Assembly: GCA_003500955.1 (NCBI GenBank)
Contig: DNQP01000109.1
Span: forward strand, 1-13,838
Origin: Curvibacter sp.
GTDB taxonomy: Bacteria; Pseudomonadota; Gammaproteobacteria; Burkholderiales; Burkholderiaceae_C
Direction of reading: 5' to 3'
DNA: 13,838 bases
The translations under genes and the position numbers were made by a program. The notes beneath the pieces are model-generated. The model saw nothing but the letters and a program-made list of their open reading frames with translations, was not told the DNA's origin and did not search any database. Shown here piece after piece: positions 1-8,867 of the stretch. Each line of letters opens with the position of its first letter. Position 1 is the stretch's first letter.

Positions 1-209
1 CGCTCCATCCAGACCAGTTCTTCGACGAACTGCATCTCGGCCGTGCCGAGCTGGAAGCCGGTGTAGAGCGGAATGGTGACGAGGAAGCTCGCCAGCGCGC
101 CAGCGAGCGCGATCCAGCGCACGACGGGCGCCTGTTCGTCGCGCCCGAGGACGAGCAGCAGCACGCCGAAAGCGATCGGCAACCAGATGGCCAGGCTCAG
201 CAGACCCAT
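1..209 (-). CDS. nuoM: NADH-quinone oxidoreductase subunit M (N-terminal part, cut by window edge)
   Basis: NuoM is one of the three antiporter-like proton-pumping membrane subunits of complex I. Only the first 69 codons lie in the window; the gene runs off the left edge. The visible part begins MGLLSLAIWLPIAFGVLLLV, a hydrophobic first membrane helix. A short charged loop (GRDEQAPVVRW) and a second hydrophobic stretch follow, ending near FVEELVWMER. The start at 209 is supported by an AAGGAG ribosome binding site at 219-224, 9 bases before the ATG and overlapping the TAA of nuoL, which suggests coupled translation. Position right after nuoL is the standard nuo order. The ion-pumping lysines and glutamates lie outside the window, so identity rests on the N-terminus and the operon context. 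Confidence 0.9.
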   Translation of the reverse strand, partial: MGLLSLAIWLPIAFGVLLLVLGRDEQAPVVRWIALAGALASFLVTIPLYTGFQLGTAEMQFVEELVWME

Positions 210-218
210 GTTCTTCTT

Positions 219-224
219 CTCCTT
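219..224 (-). promoter_or_regulatory. Ribosome binding site of nuoM, overlapping the nuoL stop
   Basis: The minus strand reads AAGGAG here, 9 bases before the nuoM ATG. The first two bases are also part of the nuoL TAA stop codon. A ribosome finishing nuoL would therefore cover the nuoM start signal, which favours translational coupling of the two pump subunits. Confidence 0.7.
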
Positions 225-2262
225 ACAGTCCGAGCGCGGTGCGCAGGGTGGGCCAGGTCACGAAATACGACATCAGCACCAGGATGCCCAGGATCATGGC
301 CAGGGCGTAGTGGTAGAGATAACCGGACTGGAACCAGCGCACGATGCCGGCCACCCAGCCCACGACCTTCCAGGTGCCGTTGACCAGGGTGCCGTCGATC
401 ACGGCCTGGTCGCCGCCCTTCCACAGGCCCACGCCCAGCAGACGGGCGCCGCGCGCCAGGATGTTCTCGTTGATCCAGTCCATGTAGTACTTGTTTTCCA
501 GCAGGGTGTAGACCGGCTGGGCCATGCGCTTGATCGCCGCCGGCAGGGCCGGGTTGACCATGTACATGTACCAGGCCGCCACGACCCCGGCCAGCGCCAG
601 CCAGAAGGGCGGCGTGCTGAAGGCATGGCCTGCCATGGCCAGGGGGCCGTGGATGAGCTCGGCCAGCTTGGCCATGGCCGGGTGGGCCGCGCTGTTGACG
701 GTGATGGCGTCCTTGAGGAAGTCACCAAACAGCATGGGCATGAGCGTGAGGTAGCCGATCACCACCGAGGGGATGGCCAGCAGCACCAGCGGCACCGTCA
801 CCACCCAGGGCGACTCGTGCGGCTCGTGATGATCGTCATGGCCATGACCATGGTCGTCGTGATGGGCGTCAGGATTCTGGTCGTAGCGTTCCTTGCCATG
901 GAAGACCAGGAAGTACATCCGGAAGGAATAGAAAGCCGTGACGAAGACACCGGCCAGCACCGCGAAGGTGGCGAAGCCCGAGCCCGGCAGGTTGCTGAAG
1001 TGCACGGCCTCGATGATGCTGTCCTTGGAATAGAAGCCGGCGAACAGCGGCGTGCCGATCAGGGCCAGAGAGCCGAGCAGCGAGGTGATCCAGGTGATGG
1101 GCATGTACTTGCGCACGCCGCCCATCCAGCGGATGTCCTGGTTGTGGTGCATGCCGATGATGACCGAGCCGGCCGCAAGGAACAGCAGGGCCTTGAAGAA
1201 GGCGTGCGTCATCAGGTGGAACACGGCCACCGAGTAAGCCGAGGCGCCGAGCGCCACCGTCATATAGCCCAGCTGCGAGAGCGTGGAATAGGCCACGACG
1301 CGCTTGATGTCGTTCTGGATGATGCCCAGGAAGCCCATGAAGAGCGCCGTGATGGCGCCGATGACCATGACGAAGTTCAGCGCCACGTCGGACAGTTCAT
1401 ACAGCGGCGACATGCGCGCCACCATGAAGATGCCGGCCGTCACCATGGTGGCGGCGTGGATCAGCGCGGAGATGGGCGTGGGGCCTTCCATCGAATCCGG
1501 CAGCCAGACGTGCAGCGGAAACTGGGCGCTCTTGCCCATGGCGCCGATGAAGAGGCAGATGCAGATCACGGTGATCAGCAGCCACTCGGTGCCCGGGAAG
1601 ATCAGCGTACCGAGCTCGCCGCTCTTGGCGAAGATCTCGCTGTAGTTCAGCGTGCCGGTGTAGGCCGCGATCAGGCCGATGCCCAGGATGAAGCCGAAGT
1701 CACCGACACGGTTGACCAGGAAGGCCTTCATGTTGGCGAAGATGGCCGTGGGCTTGTTGAACCAGAAACCGATCAGCAGGTAGGACACCAGGCCCACCGC
1801 CTCCCAGCCGAAGAAGAGCTGCAGCAGGTTGTTGCTCATGACCAGCATGAGCATGGAGAAGGTGAACAGGGAGATGTAGGCGAAGAAGCGGTTGTAGCCC
1901 TCGTCCTCTTCCATGTAGCCGATGGTGTAGATGTGCACCATCAGGGACACGAAGGTCACCACGCACATCATCATGGCGGTGAGGCCATCGACCAGGAAGC
2001 CGACTTCCATCTTCAGGCCGCCGACCACCATCCACTCGTAGATGGTGGCGTTGAAGCGCGCGCCGTCCATGGCCACGCTCTTGAGCGTCATGGCCGAGAG
2101 GATGAAGGCGATCAGCACACCCAGGATGGTGAAGGTGTGCGAGAGACGGCGGCCGATCCAGTTGCCGCCCATCTTGGTGCCGAAGATGCCGGCCAGCACG
2201 GCGCCGGCCAGCGGCGCCAGCGGAACCGCCAGCAGGGTGGATGCGTTCAGGGTTGCGCTCAT
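223..2262 (-). CDS. nuoL: NADH-quinone oxidoreductase subunit L
   Basis: NuoL is the distal antiporter-like proton pump of complex I, in the cytoplasmic membrane. The 679-residue product is of usual or slightly long length. Visible landmarks are FFGWEAVGLVSYLLIGFW (about 150-167, with key Glu154), GKSAQFPLHVWLPDSMEGPT (243-262, with key Lys244) and HAATMVTAGIFM (269-280). LSQLGYM (328-334) and HAFFKALLFLAAGS (353-366, Lys358) follow. The C-terminal part (about 585-679) contains KYYMDWINENILARG and a final membrane helix, matching the long lateral helix and its anchor. A histidine-rich loop at 467-482 holds eight His in 16 residues. The start at 2262 lies 6 bases after the nuoK stop. Its upstream sequence is A-rich with only a weak Shine-Dalgarno, so translation probably depends on nuoK. 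Confidence 0.97.
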   Translation of the reverse strand: MSATLNASTLLAVPLAPLAGAVLAGIFGTKMGGNWIGRRLSHTFTILGVLIAFILSAMTLKSVAMDGARFNATIYEWMVVGGLKMEVGFLVDGLTAMMMCVVTFVSLMVHIYTIGYMEEDEGYNRFFAYISLFTFSMLMLVMSNNLLQLFFGWEAVGLVSYLLIGFWFNKPTAIFANMKAFLVNRVGDFGFILGIGLIAAYTGTLNYSEIFAKSGELGTLIFPGTEWLLITVICICLFIGAMGKSAQFPLHVWLPDSMEGPTPISALIHAATMVTAGIFMVARMSPLYELSDVALNFVMVIGAITALFMGFLGIIQNDIKRVVAYSTLSQLGYMTVALGASAYSVAVFHLMTHAFFKALLFLAAGSVIIGMHHNQDIRWMGGVRKYMPITWITSLLGSLALIGTPLFAGFYSKDSIIEAVHFSNLPGSGFATFAVLAGVFVTAFYSFRMYFLVFHGKERYDQNPDAHHDDHGHGHDDHHEPHESPWVVTVPLVLLAIPSVVIGYLTLMPMLFGDFLKDAITVNSAAHPAMAKLAELIHGPLAMAGHAFSTPPFWLALAGVVAAWYMYMVNPALPAAIKRMAQPVYTLLENKYYMDWINENILARGARLLGVGLWKGGDQAVIDGTLVNGTWKVVGWVAGIVRWFQSGYLYHYALAMILGILVLMSYFVTWPTLRTALGL

Positions 2263-2268
2263 TCTTTT

Positions 2269-2577
2269 TTAACCCTTGAGCTCGTTGAGTTCGTCCACGT
2301 TGATGCTGGACTTGTTGCGGAACAGCAGCACCAGGATGGCCAGGCCGATGGCGGATTCCGCCGCGGCCACGGTGAGGATGAAGAACACGAAGACCTGGCC
2401 GTGCATGTCACCCAGGTAGTGGGAGAAGGCCACGAAGTTCAGGTTCACCGCCAGCAGCATGAGCTCGATGGCCATGAGCAGCACGATGAGGTTCTTGCGG
2501 TTCAGGAAGATGCCGACGACCGCGATGGCAAACAGCGCGGCGCCCAGCGTGAGGTAGTGACCGAGCGTGAGCGTCAT
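2269..2577 (-). CDS. nuoK: NADH-quinone oxidoreductase subunit K
   Basis: NuoK is a small membrane subunit of complex I, related to MrpC, that takes part in the proton path between NuoJ/H and the antiporter subunits. The 102-residue length is typical. Three hydrophobic helices are visible (about 5-25, 30-50 and 62-86). The two buried glutamates of the family are present as Glu38 (in [15 protein letters not shown]) and Glu74 (in [16 protein letters not shown]), matching the functional pair usually numbered 36 and 72 in E. coli. The start codon shares an ATGA overlap with the nuoJ stop, and a GAGGAG-like ribosome binding site lies about 10 bases upstream inside the end of nuoJ. The gene is intact. 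Confidence 0.97.
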   Translation of the reverse strand: MTLTLGHYLTLGAALFAIAVVGIFLNRKNLIVLLMAIELMLLAVNLNFVAFSHYLGDMHGQVFVFFILTVAAAESAIGLAILVLLFRNKSSINVDELNELKG

Positions 2578-3215
2578 TCTTTCTTCTCCTCGGGGGCTGC
2601 CGCCGGGGCGGCCTGGGTGGGCGCAACCTTGACGATCTGCAGGCGGTCGGCCGCGCGCACGCGCACCTGGATGGACGGGTCGATGGCCTTGCTGTCCTTG
2701 CGCTCACGCAGGGTCAGCGCGATGGCAGCGATCATGGCCACGAGCAGGATGGCCGCAGCCACCTGGATGGGATAGACGTATTCGGTGTAGAGCAGGATGC
2801 CCAGGGCCTTGGCGTTGTCCACCTCGACGGCCTGGCCGATGACCTGGGCCACCGCCGGCTCCTCCGTGACGCGAAAGCCCGTGAGCAGCACCGCGGCCAT
2901 CTCGAACACCACGACAGCGCCCAGAGTGGCCGCCAGCGGCAGGTGCTTCCAGAAGCTGCGACGCAGCTGGTCGATCTTGATGTCCAGCATCATCACGACG
3001 AAGAGGAAGAGCACCATCACCGCACCCAAGTAGACCAGCACCAGGGCGACGGCCAGGAACTCGGCTTCCAGCAGCAGCCAGATGGCCGAGGCCTGCGAGA
3101 AGGAGAGCATGAGGTAGAGCACGGCGTGCACGGGGTTGCGCGCCGTGACGACCCGGAAGGCCGCGAACAGCAGCACCGCCGAGAACAGGAAGAAGAAGCC
3201 GGTTTTGATGTCCAT
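2574..3215 (-). CDS. nuoJ: NADH-quinone oxidoreductase subunit J
   Basis: NuoJ is a membrane subunit of complex I whose third helix can switch conformation in the proton path. The 213-residue product begins [17 protein letters not shown] and has about five hydrophobic segments. The family signature [18 protein letters not shown] spans about 61-78. After the last helix (about 148-168) comes a charged stretch and an alanine/proline tail ending EEKKE (about 195-213), longer than the membrane core needs. There is no clear Shine-Dalgarno before the ATG at 3215. Upstream is the 102-base nuoI-nuoJ gap with its inverted repeat, the only large gap in the operon, so NuoJ translation may be less tightly coupled than its neighbours. 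The stop overlaps the nuoK start by four bases. Confidence 0.96.
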   Translation of the reverse strand: MDIKTGFFFLFSAVLLFAAFRVVTARNPVHAVLYLMLSFSQASAIWLLLEAEFLAVALVLVYLGAVMVLFLFVVMMLDIKIDQLRRSFWKHLPLAATLGAVVVFEMAAVLLTGFRVTEEPAVAQVIGQAVEVDNAKALGILLYTEYVYPIQVAAAILLVAMIAAIALTLRERKDSKAIDPSIQVRVRAADRLQIVKVAPTQAAPAAAPEEKKE

Positions 3216-3226
3216 AGTCGTTTTGC

Positions 3227-3304
3227 GTTGGGCGTCGAGAGTTGAGCGTGGGCGGGGTGCGAACGGATCGTCGTGAATTTCCCGCTCAACGCTGAACGCT
3301 CAAC
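3227..3304. repeat. Imperfect 22-nt inverted repeat made of 7-mers, between nuoI and nuoJ
   Basis: On the minus strand, 3304-3283 reads as three tandem heptads, GTTGAGC, GTTCAGC, GTTGAGC, plus a G. Positions 3248-3227 hold the complement. Pairing the arms base by base gives 19 of 22 pairs (one G-T wobble, three mismatches) around a 34-base loop at 3249-3282. On the plus strand the second arm also splits into 7-mers (GTTGGGC, GTCGAGA, GTTGAGC at 3227-3247). It fills most of the gap between nuoI and nuoJ. No run of T follows, so it does not look like a standard terminator. It could be an RNA processing or stability element, or a copy of a dispersed genomic repeat; the sequence alone does not decide. 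Confidence 0.75.
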
Positions 3305-3317
3305 ACGGAACCTCTCC

Positions 3318-3821
3318 TCATCGGTACTTCGCGTCGGCCGCCTTGGCCGCGGCGATCTCGGGCTCATAGCGGTCACCCACGGCCAGCAGCATGTCCTTGG
3401 TGAAGTACAGATCGCCGCGCTTTTCGCCGTGGTATTCGAGGATGTGGGTTTCGACGATGGAGTCCACCGGGCAGCTCTCCTCGCAGAAGCCGCAGAAGAT
3501 GCACTTGGTCAGGTCGATGTCGTAGCGCGTGGTGCGGCGGCTGCCGTCGGCGCGCACCTCGGACTCGATGGTGATCGCCATGGCCGGACAGACCGCTTCG
3601 CAGAGCTTGCAGGCGATGCAGCGCTCTTCGCCGTTCTCGTAGCGGCGCAGTGCGTGCAGGCCACGGAAACGCGGCGACAGCGGGGTCTTCTCTTCGGGGT
3701 ACTGCAACGTGACCTTGCGCGCGAAGGTGTAGCGGCCGGTTAGGGCCATGCCCTTGACGAGCTCCACCAGCATGAAGCTCTTGAAGAAGTCCTTGAGGGA
3801 AAAGGCGGATGCGGCTTGCAT
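3318..3821 (-). CDS. nuoI: NADH-quinone oxidoreductase subunit I (two [4Fe-4S] ferredoxin-like)
   Basis: NuoI carries iron-sulphur clusters N6a and N6b, which pass electrons from NuoG towards cluster N2 in NuoB. The 167-residue product has two classic CxxCxxCxxxCP motifs. The first is C68, C71, C74, C78 ([12 protein letters not shown]) and the second is C107, C110, C113, C117 ([12 protein letters not shown]). An N-terminal amphipathic stretch ([18 protein letters not shown], 7-24) would sit against the membrane arm. The start at 3821 is preceded by an AAGGGG ribosome binding site and lies 9 bases after the nuoH stop. The length and the conserved [19 protein letters not shown] segment (29-47) match the short proteobacterial form. 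The gene is intact. Confidence 0.98.
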   Translation of the reverse strand: MQAASAFSLKDFFKSFMLVELVKGMALTGRYTFARKVTLQYPEEKTPLSPRFRGLHALRRYENGEERCIACKLCEAVCPAMAITIESEVRADGSRRTTRYDIDLTKCIFCGFCEESCPVDSIVETHILEYHGEKRGDLYFTKDMLLAVGDRYEPEIAAAKAADAKYR

Positions 3822-3830
3822 GTCGTCCCC

Positions 3831-4913
3831 TTAGTTCCAGATGTTCCACGGCGTCTGCATCCAGATGCCGACGACGAGCAGCCACACGAGGGTGACCGGG
3901 ATGAAGATCTTCCAGCCCAGACGCATGATCTGGTCGTAGCGGAAACGCGGGAAGGTGGCGCGGATCCAGATGAACATGGACACGACCACGAAAGTCTTGA
4001 GGCCCAGCCAGATCCAGCCCGGGATGGCGTTGAACAGGGTGCTGTCGATGGGCGGGTACCAGCCCCCGAGGAACATGACCACGGCCAGGATGGAGACCAG
4101 CCACATGCTGGCATATTCGGCCAGGAAGAAGATGGCAAAGCCCATGCCCGAGTACTCGACCATGTGACCGGCGACGATCTCGGCCTCGCCCTCGACCACG
4201 TCGAAGGGGTGGCGGTTGGTCTCGGCCACGGCCGAGATCAGGTAGACGATGAAGATGGGCAGCAGGGGCAGCCAGTTCCAGGACAGGAAGTTCAGGCCCA
4301 TGTCGGCGAAGTAGCCCTGGCCCTGCCCCATCACGATGTCGGTCATGTTCATGCTGGCCGAGACCATGAGCACCACCAGGAAGCAAAAGCCCATGGCGAT
4401 CTCGTAGCTCACCATCTGCGCCGAGGCGCGCAGCGCGCCCAGGAAGGCGTACTTGGAGTTGGACGCCCAGCCCGCGATGATCACGCCGTAGACCTCGATG
4501 GAGGTGATGGCCATGATCAGCATCAGGCCGACGTTGACGTTGGTCAGTGCGACATCCGGCCCGAAGGGAATCGCCACCCAGGCGGCCAGCGCCGGCATGA
4601 TGGCCATGATGGGGCCGAGCACGAACAGGCCCTTGGCGGCGGCCGTGGGCTGGATGATTTCCTTGGTCAGCAGCTTGAGCGCGTCGGCGATGGGCTGCAG
4701 CAGACCCATGGGGCCCACGCGGTTGGGGCCCAGGCGCACCTGCATGAAGCCCAGCAGCTTGCGCTCCCAAAGCGTGAGGTAGGCCACGGCACCCATGAGC
4801 GGCGCGAGCACGCAGACGATCTTGAGCAGGGTCCAGAGCACGGGCCAGGCCAGCTCGGCCCACCAGCCGGCGGCGAGCAGGTTCAGGCCCCAGTTGTAGA
4901 AGGCGTCGATCAT
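3831..4913 (-). CDS. nuoH: NADH-quinone oxidoreductase subunit H
   Basis: NuoH is the membrane subunit that connects the quinone cavity to the proton-pumping arm. The 360-residue product has about eight or nine hydrophobic helices. Family signatures are [20 protein letters not shown] (49-68), [16 protein letters not shown] (70-85) and [20 protein letters not shown] (140-159). [20 protein letters not shown] (230-249) is the conserved acidic loop (Glu231, Glu241, Glu243, Glu245), and [18 protein letters not shown] (318-335) follows. The start overlaps the nuoG stop as ATGA and is preceded by a strong AAGGAG ribosome binding site at 4921-4926, inside the last nuoG codons. No disruption is seen. 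Confidence 0.98.
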   Translation of the reverse strand: MIDAFYNWGLNLLAAGWWAELAWPVLWTLLKIVCVLAPLMGAVAYLTLWERKLLGFMQVRLGPNRVGPMGLLQPIADALKLLTKEIIQPTAAAKGLFVLGPIMAIMPALAAWVAIPFGPDVALTNVNVGLMLIMAITSIEVYGVIIAGWASNSKYAFLGALRASAQMVSYEIAMGFCFLVVLMVSASMNMTDIVMGQGQGYFADMGLNFLSWNWLPLLPIFIVYLISAVAETNRHPFDVVEGEAEIVAGHMVEYSGMGFAIFFLAEYASMWLVSILAVVMFLGGWYPPIDSTLFNAIPGWIWLGLKTFVVVSMFIWIRATFPRFRYDQIMRLGWKIFIPVTLVWLLVVGIWMQTPWNIWN

Positions 4914-7015
4914 GCCGCCACTCCTTCACGGGCGTCGGCCGTCAGCTGCAGCGACGGCGCACGACGGACCAGGCCGTCGAGTTGGTAGATGGCCGCCGAC
5001 ACGGGCTCGCCCGCCGGCGCGTCGAGCCGGATGGCCGCCTGGGTGGCGTTGGACAGGTTCGGCGCCCTGGCGGTGGCAGCCGCCAGCACCTCTTGCGAGG
5101 ATTCGAAGTCGAAGCCGCTCACGCCCAGCAGGTTGCCGAGCACGCGCAGCACCTTCCAGGCCGGGCGCGTCTCGCCCAGGGGCTTGACCACGGCATGGAA
5201 GCTCTGCACGCGGCCCTCGGCGTTGACGAAGCTGCCCGAGGTCTCGCTGAAAGGCGCGATCGGCAGCAGCACGTCGCTGAAGTCCAGATTGGTCTTGAAG
5301 GGGCTCAGCGTGACGACCATCTCGGCCTGGTTGAGACCGGCGGCCGCGGCAGCACCGGCGGCGGTATCGGCAGGCTCGACGTTGAGCAGCACGGCAGCTT
5401 TCAGACCTCCAGCCAGCATCTGGCCGGCGTGGAGACCAGCGCCCTGCGGCTGGGCACCCACCCACTGCGCACCCACGGTGTTGGCGGCTTCGGTGAGGTA
5501 GCCGACAGACGCACCGGTCTGCGCGGCAATCCAGTTGGCCAGGGCCAGCAGGCTGGCGGCGTTGGCGGCGTGCGCGGCAGCATTGCCCAGCAGCACGGCC
5601 TTGCGCTCGCCACCCAGCAGGGACTTGGCGATGGCTTGCGCCTCAGGCGTGGCTTGGCCGGCAACCGGCGCGGTGACACCCTTCTCGGCGGCGATGGCGG
5701 CGGCCACATTGGCCAGGGCCTGGGCCCACTGCCCGGCTTCGGTCACGACGGCATTGGCCAGGCGGATGGCCCAGGCGTCGGCGTCCTTGAGCAGCTTCTT
5801 GGACGTGATGGTGTTGAGCTGCGCACCGTGGCGCACAGCCTGGCGCAGACGCTGGGCAAACAGCGGATGGTCCTTGCGCAGGTTGGAGCCGACGACGAGC
5901 ACGCGCTGCAGCTGCGTGAGCGCGGCGATGGGCAGGCCCAGCCAGCGCACGCCCTCGGCCTTGCCGAACTCGGCGTGGCGCAGGCGGTGGTCGACGTTGT
6001 CGCTGCCCAGGCCGCGGATCAGGCCCGCGGCGAGGTAGAGCTCCTCGAGCGTGCTGTGCGGGCTGACCAGGGCGCCGATGCTGTTCGCACCGTGCTGGTC
6101 CTTGACGCCCTTGAGGCCGTTGGCCACGTACTCGAGGGCGGTCTGCCAGTCGACTTCCTTCCACTGGCCACCCTGCTTGAGCATGGGGGTGGTCAGGCGG
6201 TCGGCGCCGTTGAGGGCTTCGTAGGAATAACGGTCGCGGTCGGCGATCCAGCACTCGTTGACGGCATCGTTCTCGAGCGGCACCACGCGCAGGACCTGGT
6301 TGTTCTTGACCTGCACGATCAGGTTGGCGCCGGTGGAGTCGTGCGGGGACACGGACTTGCGGCGGCCGAGCTCCCAGGTGCGGGCCTGGTAGCGGAAGGG
6401 CTTGCTGGTCAGCGCGCCCACGGGGCAAATGTCGATCATGTTGCCCGACAGCTCGGAGTCCACGCTGTGGCCCACGAAGGTCTCGATCTCGGAGTGCTCG
6501 CCACGGTGGCTCATGCCGAGCTCCATCACGCCGGCGATCTCCTGGCCGAAACGCACGCAGCGCGTGCAGTGGATGCAGCGGCTCATCTCCTCCATGGAGA
6601 TCAGCGGGCCCACGTCCTTGTGGAAGACCACGCGCTTCTCTTCCTGGTAGCGGGACGAGGAACCGCCGTAGCCCACGGCCAGATCCTGCAGCTGGCACTC
6701 GCCGCCCTGGTCGCAGATCGGGCAATCGAGCGGGTGGTTGATCAGCAGGAACTCCATCACCGACTTCTGGGCCTTGAGGGCCTTGTCGGTCTGGGTGCGC
6801 ACGACCATGCCCTGGGTCACGGGGGTGGCACAGGCCGGCATGGGCTTGGGCGCCTTCTCGATGTCGACCAGGCACATGCGGCAGTTGGCCGCGATGCTGA
6901 GCTTCTTGTGGTAGCAGAAGTGGGGGATGTAGACCTTGGCCTTCTCGGCCGCATGCATGACCATGCTGCCTTCGGCGATCTCCACCTTCTTGCCGTCGAG
7001 TTCGATTTCAATCAT
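4910..7015 (-). CDS. nuoG: NADH-quinone oxidoreductase subunit G (iron-sulphur subunit, no N7 cluster)
   Basis: NuoG is the large iron-sulphur subunit of the NADH dehydrogenase module. The 701-residue product starts with a [2Fe-2S] ferredoxin domain (ligands C34, C45, C48, C62). Next is the His/Cys [4Fe-4S] site N5 (H94, C98, C101, C107 in [14 protein letters not shown]), then the N4 site (C147, C150, C153 and C197). The rest resembles a degenerate molybdopterin oxidoreductase domain. Where some bacteria carry the extra N7 ligands (CxxCxxxC), this protein has S223, D226 and A230 at the same spacing, so N7 should be absent, as in mitochondria. It lies 11 bases after nuoF with only a weak Shine-Dalgarno, and overlaps nuoH by four bases. 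Confidence 0.97.
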   Translation of the reverse strand: MIEIELDGKKVEIAEGSMVMHAAEKAKVYIPHFCYHKKLSIAANCRMCLVDIEKAPKPMPACATPVTQGMVVRTQTDKALKAQKSVMEFLLINHPLDCPICDQGGECQLQDLAVGYGGSSSRYQEEKRVVFHKDVGPLISMEEMSRCIHCTRCVRFGQEIAGVMELGMSHRGEHSEIETFVGHSVDSELSGNMIDICPVGALTSKPFRYQARTWELGRRKSVSPHDSTGANLIVQVKNNQVLRVVPLENDAVNECWIADRDRYSYEALNGADRLTTPMLKQGGQWKEVDWQTALEYVANGLKGVKDQHGANSIGALVSPHSTLEELYLAAGLIRGLGSDNVDHRLRHAEFGKAEGVRWLGLPIAALTQLQRVLVVGSNLRKDHPLFAQRLRQAVRHGAQLNTITSKKLLKDADAWAIRLANAVVTEAGQWAQALANVAAAIAAEKGVTAPVAGQATPEAQAIAKSLLGGERKAVLLGNAAAHAANAASLLALANWIAAQTGASVGYLTEAANTVGAQWVGAQPQGAGLHAGQMLAGGLKAAVLLNVEPADTAAGAAAAAGLNQAEMVVTLSPFKTNLDFSDVLLPIAPFSETSGSFVNAEGRVQSFHAVVKPLGETRPAWKVLRVLGNLLGVSGFDFESSQEVLAAATARAPNLSNATQAAIRLDAPAGEPVSAAIYQLDGLVRRAPSLQLTADAREGVAA

Positions 7016-7026
7016 GGTGTGCTCGC

Positions 7027-8379
7027 TCAGACGTGGGACCCTGCCGTGCAGGACTTGTGCGCCACGTGGGCTTCGAATTCGTGCCGGAAGTGCTTGATCA
7101 TGGCGCGCACCGGCATGGCGGCGGCGTCACCCAGCGCGCAGATCGTGCGGCCCTGGATGTTCTCGGCCACGTTGTCCAGCAGGTCCAGGTCTTCGGCGCG
7201 ACCCTGGCCTTGCTTGATGCGGTCGACCACGCGGGAAAGCCAACCCGTGCCTTCGCGGCAGGGCGTGCACTGGCCGCAGGACTCGTGCATGTAGAAGTAG
7301 GACAGGCGCTGCAGCGACTCGACCATGCAGCGGCTGTCGTCCATGACGATGACGGCGCCCGAGCCCAGCATGGAGCCGGCCTTGGCGATGGAGTCGTAGT
7401 CCATCGTGCACTGCATCATGATGTCGGCCGGCAGCACCGGGGCCGACGAACCGCCGGGGATCACGGCCTTGAGCTGACGGCCCTTGCGCACGCCGCCCGC
7501 GAGTTCAAGCAGCTTGGCGAAAGGCGTGCCCATAGGCACTTCGTAGTTGCCAGGCTTCTCGACGTCACCGCTGACCGAGAAGATCTTGGTACCGCCATTG
7601 TTGGGCTTGCCGCACTCGAGGTAGGCCTGGCCGCCGTTGCGGATGATCCAGGGCACGGCCGCGAAGGTCTCGGTGTTGTTGATCGTGGTCGGCTTGCCGT
7701 AGAGGCCAAAGCTGGCCGGGAACGGCGGCTTGAAGCGCGGCTGGCCCTTCTTGCCTTCGAGCGATTCGAGCAGCGCGGTCTCTTCACCGCAGATGTAGGC
7801 GCCGAAACCATGGTGCGCGTGCAGCTGGAAGCTGAAGTTGCTGCCCGCGATGTTGTTGCCCAGCAGGCCGGCGGCACGGGCCTCTTCCAGCGCCTCCTCG
7901 AAGCGTTCGTAGACCTCGAAGATCTCGCCGTGGATGTAGTTGTAGCCCACCGTGATGCCCATGGCATAGGCCGCGATGGCCATGCCCTCGATCACGATGT
8001 GCGGGTTGTACATGAGGATGTCGCGGTCCTTGCAGGTGCCGGGCTCGCCCTCGTCCGAGTTGCAGACCAGGTACTTCTGGCCCGGGAACTGGCGCGGCAT
8101 GAAGCTCCACTTCAGACCGGTCGGGAAGCCGGCACCACCACGGCCGCGCAGCGCGGACTCCTTGACGGTGGCGATCACCTGGTCCTGCGTCAAACCTTCA
8201 CCGCCATCCTTGCCCAGGATCTTGCGCAGGGCCTGGTAGCCGCCGCGCGCCTCGTAGTCCTTGAGGCGCCAGTTGCTGCCGTTGAGGCCGGCATAGATCT
8301 GGGGGTTGATGTGGCGGTCGTGGAAGCAGGTCTGCACGCCGGTGGCGGCGAACTGCGCGAGGATCTGTTCAGCCTTCAT
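7027..8379 (-). CDS. nuoF: NADH-quinone oxidoreductase subunit F (NADH- and FMN-binding)
   Basis: NuoF binds NADH and FMN and oxidises NADH, passing electrons through cluster N3. The 450-residue product shows [16 protein letters not shown] (76-91) for FMN/NADH and [14 protein letters not shown] (107-120). [17 protein letters not shown] (193-209) is the dinucleotide region. The [4Fe-4S] N3 ligands are C368, C371, C374 ([12 protein letters not shown]) and C414 (RTICALGD). The open frame extends upstream to 8502, inside nuoE. I chose 8379 because the protein then starts [19 protein letters not shown], has the usual family length, shares one base with the nuoE stop (TGATG), and has a GGAGG site 7 bases upstream. 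It functions with NuoE and NuoG. Confidence 0.97.
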   Translation of the reverse strand: MKAEQILAQFAATGVQTCFHDRHINPQIYAGLNGSNWRLKDYEARGGYQALRKILGKDGGEGLTQDQVIATVKESALRGRGGAGFPTGLKWSFMPRQFPGQKYLVCNSDEGEPGTCKDRDILMYNPHIVIEGMAIAAYAMGITVGYNYIHGEIFEVYERFEEALEEARAAGLLGNNIAGSNFSFQLHAHHGFGAYICGEETALLESLEGKKGQPRFKPPFPASFGLYGKPTTINNTETFAAVPWIIRNGGQAYLECGKPNNGGTKIFSVSGDVEKPGNYEVPMGTPFAKLLELAGGVRKGRQLKAVIPGGSSAPVLPADIMMQCTMDYDSIAKAGSMLGSGAVIVMDDSRCMVESLQRLSYFYMHESCGQCTPCREGTGWLSRVVDRIKQGQGRAEDLDLLDNVAENIQGRTICALGDAAAMPVRAMIKHFRHEFEAHVAHKSCTAGSHV

Positions 8380-8867
8380 CACTGGGCCTCCGCCTTCTTG
8401 AGGCCGTCGATCAGCTGATCGAGCTTGTCGTTGCTCATGAAGCTGCACATGGTGCGGTCGTTGACCAGCATCACCGGCGAGTCGGCGCAGGCGCCCAGGC
8501 ACTCGCTCTGCTGCAGCGTGAACAGGCCGTCGGCCGTGGTCTGGCCCATGGCGATGCCCAGCTTCTGCTCCAGGTGCTTCAGCGCCTTGCTGCCGTCGCG
8601 CAGCTGGCAGGGCAGGTTGGTGCAGACGTTGAGCTTGTACTTGCCCACCGGCCGCTGGTTGTACATGTTGTAGAAGGTCGTGACCTCGTGCACAGCCATG
8701 GCCGGCATGCCCAGGTAGCTGGCGATCTCGGCCTCGCTGTCGGTGCTCACAAAACCCTGCTCCTGCTGCACGATGGCCAGGCAGGCCATGACGGCCGACT
8801 GCTTCTGCTCAGCGGGGTATTTGGCGACTTCCTTGGCGAAGCGCGCCTTGGTCGTTTCCGAAATCAT
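8379..8867 (-). CDS. nuoE: NADH-quinone oxidoreductase subunit E ([2Fe-2S] N1a)
   Basis: NuoE is the 24-kDa-type thioredoxin-fold subunit of the NADH module. It carries the [2Fe-2S] cluster N1a next to the FMN of NuoF. The 162-residue length is typical. Cluster ligands are C82 and C87 (VCTNLPCQL), then C123 and C127 ([13 protein letters not shown]). The helical N-terminal part includes [18 protein letters not shown] (60-77), conserved in the family. The start overlaps the nuoD stop as ATGA and is preceded by a GGAGAG ribosome binding site within the end of nuoD. The stop shares one base with the nuoF start. The gene is intact and placed as expected. Confidence 0.97.
   Translation of the reverse strand: MISETTKARFAKEVAKYPAEQKQSAVMACLAIVQQEQGFVSTDSEAEIASYLGMPAMAVHEVTTFYNMYNQRPVGKYKLNVCTNLPCQLRDGSKALKHLEQKLGIAMGQTTADGLFTLQQSECLGACADSPVMLVNDRTMCSFMSNDKLDQLIDGLKKAEAQ
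8387..8391 (-). promoter_or_regulatory. Ribosome binding site that fixes the nuoF start
   Basis: The minus strand reads GGAGG, 7 bases before the ATG at 8379 and inside the last codons of nuoE. It supports the 450-residue NuoF over the longer open frame that begins at 8502. Confidence 0.75.

Noticed and set aside
73..2775. A 900-codon open frame on the plus strand opposite nuoL, nuoK and part of nuoJ
   Set aside because: It is rich in His, Gln, Asp, Gly and Val with no recognisable domain. It runs antisense through three well-conserved Nuo genes. Long antisense frames are expected in GC-rich coding DNA.
3373..4929. A 518-codon minus-strand frame overlapping nuoH and nuoI in another register
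   Set aside because: Its sequence is Arg/His/Pro/Gly-rich with no family features, while nuoH and nuoI in the other frames carry all expected motifs.
4982..7294. A 770-codon plus-strand open frame opposite nuoG, and similar ones opposite nuoH, nuoF and nuoD (3816-4988, 7033-8418, 8930-10165)
   Set aside because: These are mirror images of codon bias in the real genes, with no domain, no ribosome binding site context and no separate intergenic space.
8380..8502. An upstream extension of nuoF by 41 codons
   Set aside because: The extension lies inside nuoE and does not resemble the NuoF N-terminus. The ATG at 8379 has a GGAGG site and gives the normal length.
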